Below, piece after piece: positions 9,059-15,137 of a DNA stretch of 15,137 nt. The position numbers were made by a program, and so were the translations under genes. The first letter of the stretch is position 1. Each line of letters starts with the position of its first letter. Origin of the DNA: Pleurotus ostreatus/Saccharomyces cerevisiae fusant (taxonomy: Eukaryota > Opisthokonta); NCBI GenBank assembly GCA_024196135.1, contig JAMQCK010000834.1, positions 1 through 15,137 of the forward strand, given 5' to 3'. The notes beneath the pieces are model-generated. The model saw only the letters and a list, made by a program, of their open reading frames with translations, had not been told where the DNA came from and did no database searches.

Positions 9059-11856
9059 ATGTCGTTGTTCAAGAAGAAGGGTCCCAAGCCCGCGTTCAAG
9101 CCAAGGCTGAGTGAGGTGGCGGCGGAAGATACTGTCAAAACCGCGGGTGACGAGGATGGTGCAGGGGCCGAGTCCCCCAGCGCGATCGCGACGAAATTAA
9201 AGAAACAGGCAAAGAAGGCGAAGGTGAAGACGCCGCTGAGCTTCGGAGCGGAGGAACAGGTGTGTACTCCGTATACGACCATGTTCACGATATTCATGGT
9301 ACTCACAGGAAAGTGAAGGGACGGAGTTCAAGGTCAAAAAGTCCAAGCTCAGTCAGAAGCTATCGCACGGCAACAAGTGCGTCCTATTCCCTCCTTGCGT
9401 TCGAAGCGGTCTGACGTGTACGCAGAAGTGCCCTTCCACCTAACTTAGACCAAGCATCAATAACTCCCCAGAGCTCGGCTCCCAAGTACGACCAGAACTA
9501 CCTGAATGAGCTCAAGGCAAACACCCCCACGGCGCGTCCAACCTTCGCCACGGATGTTGATCCCGAGATGGCTATGGACGTGGACTCGACCGATATGACA
9601 GTGTCTGTTATTGACGTGGATGCTTTAGACGAGCCCGCAGGTGCGTGCACTACTCGAAAGCTGGTTTTACCAGTTACTGACGAGAGCATGCAGAGCCCGC
9701 ACCACTGATTCCGACCGAGTCAACAGTCAAGGCCGCGAAGGAGCGACGAGAGCGCTCGCGCAAGACTGGGCAGCCTGCTGACGAGGACTTCATCTCGCTG
9801 TCGTTGGTGCAGCGAGAAGCCGAGTACCAAGGCCCCCACCCAACAAGTCGGCTTATGCGAGAGGAGGATGATCTAGGTGAAGGGGACGATGGTGAGTTAT
9901 GGACAAAAAATTGTCGAGTTAGTAGCTAACTGTCTGGCAGAGTTCGCCGAGTATACGAGCGCGAAAGACCGCATCGCGCTCGGCAAGAAATCCCGCAAAG
10001 CCGAAGCCGCGAAACGACGAGAGGACATTCAAGAGCTGATTGCTGACGCGTAAGTACTTAGCGCCACAAAAGAGCGTTTACTAACTTTGCTTCAGGGAGG
10101 AAGAAGACGAAGAGGCCATGGAGTGGGAGCAAGAGCAGATACGAAGAGGCGGACAGCTGCCTACTGATGTTCCTGGGAAACCGGCCAAGGCGGTCTATAA
10201 GCCTGCACCCAGTACGTTTCGATGTCACCGTGTGCTCTGAGCATATACTGACTGTCTTCCAGTACCTCCATCCACCCCCATACCGACACTAGCGCCGGCA
10301 CTCGCGCGGCTGACGCAGCAGCTTTCACAATTGACTGCGTCTCATGCTTCTACTACTTCTGCTCTCAACGCTGTCGCGAAGGAGCGAGACGAGATAGAGG
10401 AGCGAGAGAAGGAGATGCGCGAGATGGTCGAGCGCGCAGAGGCAAAGCGAGCGTGGTTTGATGAGTTCAGGGAATGGGTGGAAAGCGTGGCTGGGTTCTT
10501 GGACGAGAAGGTAGATCTTTTCTGGCCATATTTCTCGTTCGCGCAATCTGACTATGATCTTCAGTACCCAGCCCTCGAGCGCGTCGAAGAGGACCAACTC
10601 GTCCTCCTCAAAGAGCGATCAGGTATCATTGCCAAGCGCAGACAAGAGGAAGACATTGACGACCTCGCCACCTTCCTTGGCCCCGTCCCCCAAACCACCG
10701 AAGAGCCCTCCGCCAAATCCGATCGCCAGTCGCGCCGCACTACGCGCCTCACACGGCGGCAGCGACGACACATCCGGGATACATCTATCCAGAACGATGA
10801 GGAGGGCTACTCCACGGACTCGTCCTTGCCAGAGGAGGATGCAAATGCGTACGACGACGCTGTGGCAAGCCTGAAGAAGAGCCGGAGGGAGGTGCTGGCG
10901 GACGTACGCGCAGAGGAATTCCGCGATCCCGGGAGGGGCCGGTGGGGCAGTTGGCGGGAGCACTATGCGGATAGCTATGTCGGCGCGTGGGGTGGACTGG
11001 GTGTGGTTAGCGCTTGGGAATTCTGGGTGCGATTGGAGATGGCCGACTGGGATCCTGTCGAGGTAAGCGTTTTGGTTCCCATCTCAATTATGCCGTACAT
11101 GTGCTCACGCCTCATTCTTAGAACTCGCGCAGCCTCGACGCTTTCAAATGGTACAAGGGTCTATACGAGTACGCGCGACCAGGGGAAGGGGAGGTGGAGT
11201 CCCGCGACCTGGGTCCGGATGGTGATTTGGTGTCGTCGATGATTACCACCGCGGTCATTCCACGCCTGGCGAAGGTGCTAGAGGGTGGCGCGTTCGATGC
11301 GTACTCGGAAAAGCACGTCCGCCGGGTCATCGACTTAGCGGAGGAAGTTGAGGCGAGCATTGAGCCGGATAGCATCAAGTTGCAGGTAAGCATCCTTCTT
11401 CGCCCCATTATTCCTCTGTATACCCGAATTTCTGACCTCCCCCGCTAGATCCTTCAGAAGGCCGTCATCACCGTCTTCCAGCGCGCCGTCGCCTCCGCTG
11501 AGGGCCTGCTCGTCCAGTACAAAGCCCATGGCTATTCCCGACCGTTCGACCCCGAGGCAATCCCAGCGCGCCGGCGGTACATCGCCCGCCATGTCAAGCT
11601 CCTGCAGAACATGCTTCGCTGGCGACGGTATACCGAGGAACGCTTTGGAGTGGGTGCGCTAGTCGAGAGACTGGTGGAGGGTGTGATTTTGTACGCGGCT
11701 GAAGGAGGATGGGAGGTGGGCGGCGCTGATCTGGCGGGCAAGGTGAGCAAGATCGTGCAATGAACTAGCAAAGGGACGCTGATTTGTTTGCAGGTGAGGG
11801 ATATGTTGCCGAAAGAGCTTGTGTCGGCAGGGTTGAGGGCGAGACTAGGACAGTGA
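9059..11856 (+). CDS. NTR2/GCFC-family protein (PAXBP1-like), spliceosome-associated
   Basis: Relatives (human PAXBP1/GCFC2, plant ILP1, yeast Ntr2) associate with the spliceosome and intron-lariat release. Eleven exons: 9059-9259, 9309-9376, 9426-9640, 9694-9891, 9941-10049, 10096-10211, 10263-10510, 10565-11062, 11122-11385, 11449-11742 and 11794-11856, giving 757 aa. The N-terminus is basic (MSLFKKKGPKPAFKPRLS). An NTR2-like region follows, with KSKLSQKL, YDQNYLNELKA (111-121) and DEDFISLSL (192-200). A coiled coil covers about 315-380, just before FLDEK (381-385). Acidic/basic stretches lead to the GCFC domain from about 511, with RWGSWREHY, WEFWVRLEMADWDP and the helical part to about 720. 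Ten introns are 46-63 nt. The seventh (10511-10564) is 54 nt and stop-free, so retention would keep the frame. The family assignment is strong; the exact role in this fungus is inferred. Confidence 0.88.
10511..10564 (+). other. 54-nt stop-free intron in the GCFC-family gene
   Basis: Between AAG and TACCCA the sequence starts GTAGAT and ends CTTCAG with a CTGAC branch-like site, as expected for an intron. It is also a multiple of three with no stop codon. Splicing joins FLDEK directly to YPALERVEE; retention would insert 18 residues rich in aromatic residues. The weak GTAGAT donor makes retention conceivable. The spliced form fits the family better by eye. Confidence 0.55.
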
Positions 11857-11933
11857 GGATGAGTCGAAGCGTATAGATGTGCTTCCTTCAGTGTACTGAT
11901 GTGAATGTGCTTGCTTCAACACTATAGAGCGAG

Positions 11934-11982
11934 GTAAGTAATCCCGACACCCTGCAAAAAGACCGAACTGACCCTCCTTCAG
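11934..11982 (+). other. Possible 49-nt intron in the leader of the small gene
   Basis: A GTAAGT donor (11934), a CTGAC branch-like site and a CTTCAG acceptor (11982) form a textbook fungal intron between the GCFC-family stop codon and the small gene's ATG. The frame upstream of it carries stops, so it would lie in a 5' UTR. It could instead belong to the 3' UTR of the preceding gene. Confidence 0.4.
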
Positions 11983-12006
11983 ATAGCGAGCTCAGAAAAA
12001 AAAACT

Positions 12007-12419
12007 ATGTACAGAACGCAGATGCGCCCGCGCTTCCCGGGCTCGAAGCCCGTATTGAACGTCGTAAGTCCCTATGCTCGAAACAAATCTCATCGTTGTC
12101 CCCATTCGAATGCTTCGGATGGCCTCGGTGCGCCCTTCGTGGGCAGATTCACGCCTTGGCCACAAGTATGAATATTCGGTATATCGATCTAGAAGCGATT
12201 ATGACCCGCGCGGAGCGTCTCCTGGACAAGGTCACTCTGCGTGAGGCTCGTTCCGCTGTCTGACATCTTCCTTTCCGGTTTGTAGGTAGAGCGATCCCGG
12301 AGAACCCAAGAGGTGTGACAATCCATGTCACGGTTGATGATCACGGGAACACCACCGCCTTCCGCAGATCGTCTTCAATTCTTAACCGTTCCAACTCTCG
12401 CGTAGCATGCTTACTATAG
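12007..12419 (+). CDS. Possible small spliced gene, unknown protein of 94 aa
   Basis: Exons 12007-12063, 12147-12240 and 12286-12419 join in frame over a GTAAGT..GGCAG intron (83 nt) and a GTGAGG..TGTAG intron (45 nt, with a CTGAC branch-like site) to give 94 aa. The protein starts MYRTQMRPRFPGSKPVLNV and is basic. Its middle (IRYIDLEAIMTRAERLLDKV) could form an amphipathic helix, and it ends in a Ser/Asn-rich tail (RSSSILNRSNS). There is no signal peptide, membrane segment or recognised domain. The ATG follows an A-run in good context, 24 bp after a possible leader intron. It starts only about 150 bp after the preceding stop codon, so a transcript of that gene could overlap it. It may be a real orphan gene or a chance assembly of short frames. 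Confidence 0.42.
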
Positions 12420-13068
12420 TACTTGACTATGCAAGCACTACATCTATTAATCTCTGACCTCGGCGCTCGCTCTCTTATATGCTATGCTATACCGCAGATC
12501 GACCGGAGACCGGGCTTTGCGCACAATTGAAAGATCGTCAAACACGCCGCGCTTACGGACAAGTCTAAGCACCCCAGTACCTCGACAACATCAACTCACA
12601 GCGAGGGAGCCATCTCCGACGGTCAGAACAAGCCTTCGGTGCCAGACTGCCGAGGTACGACGGCGAGAGCTCCTCAGCAAAATGCAGGCCGTCGCGGCCG
12701 CAAGCCGGATGTTCGTTTCGCGCTGCGCTCTTCCTGTTTCGCTCGCTGCCGTCCCGCAGCGGGGACCGCCTACTCTATGCTCGCTGCTATATTCCTCGCT
12801 CCACTCGGCGTCGTGATGCTAACCAGCATGCGCGAGTGGGGGCGGATGCGGCGGGCGGTCACTGCCGCTGATCAGGACGGGCAGGCTGGCCATTGTCGCT
12901 GACTTGCAGAATTAGCCGCGACGCGAGGGCACACTGGTGCAGTGCGCGGGCGTCGAGGGGGTATATAAGATGGGTGGTTGGGGAGGGAGGATCCTCAGTT
13001 CGTCTCGTCTTTCAGCTTCTCTACCGCACCCTACAGGCGTCTCTTTCTTCTCGCTCTAATCATCCGCT
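12420..13068. other. Upstream region of the thaumatin-like gene
   Basis: 649 bp with no supported gene: the overlapping open frames at 12484-12902 have low-complexity translations rich in Arg, Ser and Leu and no domain. The right-hand end has a TATA box at 12962-12968 and a CT-rich leader (about 13006-13055) of the kind seen before highly expressed fungal genes. Confidence 0.55.
12962..12968 (+). promoter_or_regulatory. TATA box of the thaumatin-like gene
   Basis: TATATAA (within GGGGGTATATAAGATG) lies 107 bp before the ATG at 13069. With the usual spacing, transcription would start near 12995-13000, at the edge of a CT-rich leader. It is the clearest TATA element in the window. Confidence 0.7.
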
Positions 13069-13764
13069 ATGTTCTCTGTTGTTAAGGCTGTTGTCCTCTT
13101 CGCTGGTGCTGCGCTCGTCGCTGCCGAGTCGCACACTGTGACCTTCCACAACAAGTGCGTTGTTCTTCTGCGTACGAGGAGCGTAGATGGGTTCTCACAT
13201 ATCTTCCAGCTGTGGTTCGGGTACCCCCCAGCTCGAGCAGAACTTCCAGACGCTGCACTCCGGTGACGGCTCCTACACGCACAACGGCCCGCTCTCCGCG
13301 GCCATCGCGTGAGTATAATTCCTCCGACATCCACTTATTCATCTCAACTAAGAACGTCCCCTCCAGCTACCTCCAGACCGGTAGCTGCGGCGGCAGCGCG
13401 GACGGCTGCACGCTCCTCGAGCTCACCCTCCAGAACCCGACTTCTCCCGGTGCTGGCTCGAGCGTCGACGTCTCGCTCATCCCGCCCCACACCTACTCCG
13501 TCAAGACCGGCTTCTCGTACTCGAACGGCTGCGACGGCCAGGGCAAGACTTGTGCGTAGCTTGATTCCTTCGATTCCCTCTGCACGGAGGCTAACAAACA
13601 TTGTTAGGCGGCTCCGCCGACTGCCCTGAGGCCTTCCACGTCACCGACGACTACGGTGCCCAGGTCCAGTGCGAGGCTAACGATGTGCGCATTCCTCTGT
13701 TCTTGTCCCTGAAGTGTCAAAATAACCTTGCGCCCAGGTCAACCTCGAGGTCACCTTCTGCTAG
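13069..13764 (+). CDS. Small secreted thaumatin-like cysteine-rich protein
   Basis: Exons 13069-13154, 13210-13308, 13367-13551, 13608-13684 and 13738-13764 give 157 aa. A signal peptide (MFSVVKAVVLFAGAALVAAE, cleavage near 19-21) is followed by SHTVTFHNNCGSGTP, the typical opening of the short thaumatin-like/PR-5-like proteins that basidiomycete annotations often call glycopeptide. Further family marks are AIAYLQTGSCGG, DVSLIPPHTYSVKTGF, NGCDGQG and the C-terminal NLEVTFC. Eight cysteines (30, 69, 76, 117, 124, 129, 145 and 157) could make four disulfides. There is no N-glycosylation sequon in the mature protein, despite the usual name. Introns are 53-58 nt; the last uses a weaker GTGCGC donor. 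A TATA box and CT-rich leader suggest strong or inducible expression. The biochemical role is not known to me; secretion is well supported. Confidence 0.88.
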
Positions 13765-14819
13765 AGGGCGAGCGTCCGAACTCCTCATGTTCGCGAATGG
13801 GCCAAGTGTTGGGATGTAATTTATTATATTTATCCTACAGCGGGCCCCGCTCATGAATAATATTTGGTACTTGTGGTGTTCCTTGTCTAGCCTGATGGTT
13901 TCTGTGGATTCTGAACCCAGAGGGCGAGCGCATCCCAGAAGCCCATGTCTTGATCCTTCTGATAACATCGAGCTCTCCAAGTTCAACATGTGGTGACATG
14001 ATGTGACCGGGTGTTGCCGAAGAAGCAGAAACCGTTTGTTCGTCATATCCAATGGTCTCTCCTTACTCCCAACAGCGGCGCTGCATATCTCTGTATCTTC
14101 GCGCAGACTCTCATGCAAAAACCTGGCTGAATTACTTGGACCTCGCTCACACGGTTGAACTGGGCCGCATTCACCTGAAGGGTCACTGGAGCGCTCCCGC
14201 TTGACTAGATGAATGATGATGGTCAAGGTATAGAATGGATAGCCTTTTGACCGCAGCCCTCTTTCTGCAATGTTCAACGGAACCCCCGGAAGTCTTCCGA
14301 ATCTATGCAGCCCGGAAAGTCTTCATCTCGGCTGGACTTTGAGCGGTACGTCCCTTCATTGCCACCGCGTCTGATTCCTCTTTGACAGTGTATGCACTCG
14401 CGCAGATATCGCACCGCATACGCAAGATCCGTGAGAGCAAATGAACCCGTGAAGGGGCTGGCTCGGATTGCTGCGTGGCCTGCTTCGCTGAGAAGGCGCG
14501 TCTGACATGCGAAAGCGGGGACGCATGCGCCTGTCGAGTCCTGCCACCCGTGTCCGTATGTCCCCTTCAGAATGAATGGGCTGACTTCTGCAGCTTGGGA
14601 AGACGTGGAAGAAGTGAGCAAGTGAACGACAGGGCTTCCCGTAAGGTTCTTCCGTAAAGGGCTAGCTTCGCAGGCGACCTATTCGCGTCCGACGTTCGTG
14701 GAAGGCTTGGTCACCCGCACCCAGGGCAGGTCGCCGCCGCCGTCACGCATCACGTGTAGAATAGAGGGCTGGGCGATTGGAGGGCCGAGCGGAATCTTCC
14801 ATCCTTGCCTACGCCCGTC
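13765..14819. other. Long intergenic region without a supported gene
   Basis: 1055 bp. Two minus-strand open frames (13717-14277 and 14274-14621) are sizeable. The first overlaps the last exons and an intron of the thaumatin-like gene in antisense; neither has a recognisable domain, consistent codon bias or compatible splice sites. The part just after 13764 is AT-richer (TTATTATATTTA near 13819-13835) and probably holds the 3' end of that gene. CACGTG at 14751-14756 belongs to the next promoter. Confidence 0.5.
14751..14756. promoter_or_regulatory. CACGTG (E-box) upstream of the second F-box gene
   Basis: Perfect CACGTG palindrome 69 bp before the ATG at 14820. Candidate bHLH-factor site; inferred. 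Confidence 0.45.
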
Positions 14820-15137
14820 ATGGTCAAGGTGCGCCCCCATCACCGCCTGCCGCCGATCCCGCCTCATCGCCCGCAGAAAGCAAGCATCCACTCCCTCCCA
14901 GTCGAGCTCCTCACCCGCATCTTCGTCCTCGGCGCAAACTACGACTTCCCCTACCATCACTCGCCTTTTCTACTCCGCCCGAACACAGAATACTATCCTG
15001 CACCAGCCTCCAATTTCCAGCTCACCGTGTCCGCCGTCTGCTCGCACTGGCGAAGCATTGCGCTCGCCACACCCTCTCTCTGGTCATTCCTCTTCTTTCG
15101 CGAGCCGTCGCACATCGACCGCGCGCAGGAGTACATC
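14820..15137 (+). CDS. F-box-like protein, 5' part only (runs off the right edge)
   Basis: An open frame starts at ATG 14820 and stays open for 106 codons to the last base. After a short Pro/His-rich lead, residues 27-85 read as the basidiomycete F-box-like domain: SIHSLPVELLTRIFVLGAN, a loop of about 24 residues, then LTVSAVCSHWRSIALATPSLW. This is the usual LPxELLxxIF..VCxxWRxIAxxTPxLW pattern of the large F-box families in mushroom-forming fungi, presumed SCF ubiquitin-ligase adaptors. The rest of the protein, normally leucine-rich repeats, lies outside the window. It differs from the F-box gene at the left edge, which has a TPR lead, so the two are not recent tandem copies. Confidence 0.85.
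   Translation, partial: MVKVRPHHRLPPIPPHRPQKASIHSLPVELLTRIFVLGANYDFPYHHSPFLLRPNTEYYPAPASNFQLTVSAVCSHWRSIALATPSLWSFLFFREPSHIDRAQEYI

Noticed and set aside
12030..12060. Hairpin with a TCGAA loop resembling a tRNA T-arm
   Set aside because: No matching acceptor stem, D-arm or anticodon arm around it; it lies in the first exon of the possible small gene.
12484..12902. Overlapping plus-strand open frames between the small gene and the thaumatin-like gene
   Set aside because: Translations are Arg/Ser/Leu-rich and low complexity, the frames overlap each other, and they lie in the promoter region.
13763..13930. 12-bp direct repeat (AGAGGGCGAGCG) at 13763-13774 and 13919-13930
   Set aside because: Several repeated 12-mers are expected by chance in 15 kb, and no element structure is associated.
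13717..14277. 186-codon minus-strand open frame antisense to the end of the thaumatin-like gene
   Set aside because: It overlaps exons of a well-supported gene, has no recognisable domain and an uneven composition; an open frame of this size can arise in antisense to G/C-biased coding sequence and adjoining DNA.
14274..14621. 115-codon minus-strand open frame in the long intergenic region
   Set aside because: No domain, no codon bias like the real genes and no splice sites linking it to anything.

Overview
This is an ordinary stretch of a filamentous basidiomycete nuclear genome, probably an Agaricomycete and plausibly Polyporales-like. The evidence is dense genes with many short introns (mostly 45-85 nt) with GT..AG ends and CTGAC/CTAAY-like branch points, a G/C-biased third codon position, a basidiomycete-type TPR+F-box protein, a small thaumatin-like secreted protein and a fungal-type mRNA capping triphosphatase. 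I rebuilt the gene models by hand by joining exons at splice sites that keep the reading frame; every model below closes in frame, but none has transcript support.

Layout. 1-1021 (minus): 5' part of a TPR+F-box gene that runs off the left edge. 1022-1828: divergent intergenic region. 1829-3320 (plus): Cet1/Pct1-type mRNA 5'-triphosphatase, 7 exons, with a pyrimidine-rich intron holding a 17-bp tandem repeat. 3902-5622 (plus): multi-pass membrane protein with an acidic N-terminus, function unknown. 6224-6944 (plus): dithiol glutaredoxin (CPYC) with a candidate N-myristoylation start. 7151-8965 (minus): Rad60/Esc2/NIP45-type protein with two SUMO-like domains and candidate SUMO-interacting motifs. 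9059-11856 (plus): NTR2/GCFC-family (PAXBP1-like) spliceosome-associated protein, 11 exons, sharing a 93-bp bidirectional promoter with the Rad60-like gene. 12007-12419 (plus): possible small spliced orphan gene. 13069-13764 (plus): small secreted thaumatin-like cysteine-rich protein with a clear TATA box. 14820-15137 (plus): start of a second F-box-like gene that runs off the right edge.

The genes do not form a pathway or a cluster. They are mostly housekeeping nuclear functions (mRNA capping, splicing, SUMO-linked genome stability), redox, a secreted protein and two F-box proteins. I see no mobile element, no recognisable tRNA or rRNA, no biosynthetic cluster and no defence system. The most interesting signal is regulatory. 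The palindrome CACGTG occurs exactly five times by my reading, and every copy lies within about 130 bp upstream of a predicted start codon; the glutaredoxin promoter also carries a full TGACGTCA (CRE) site.
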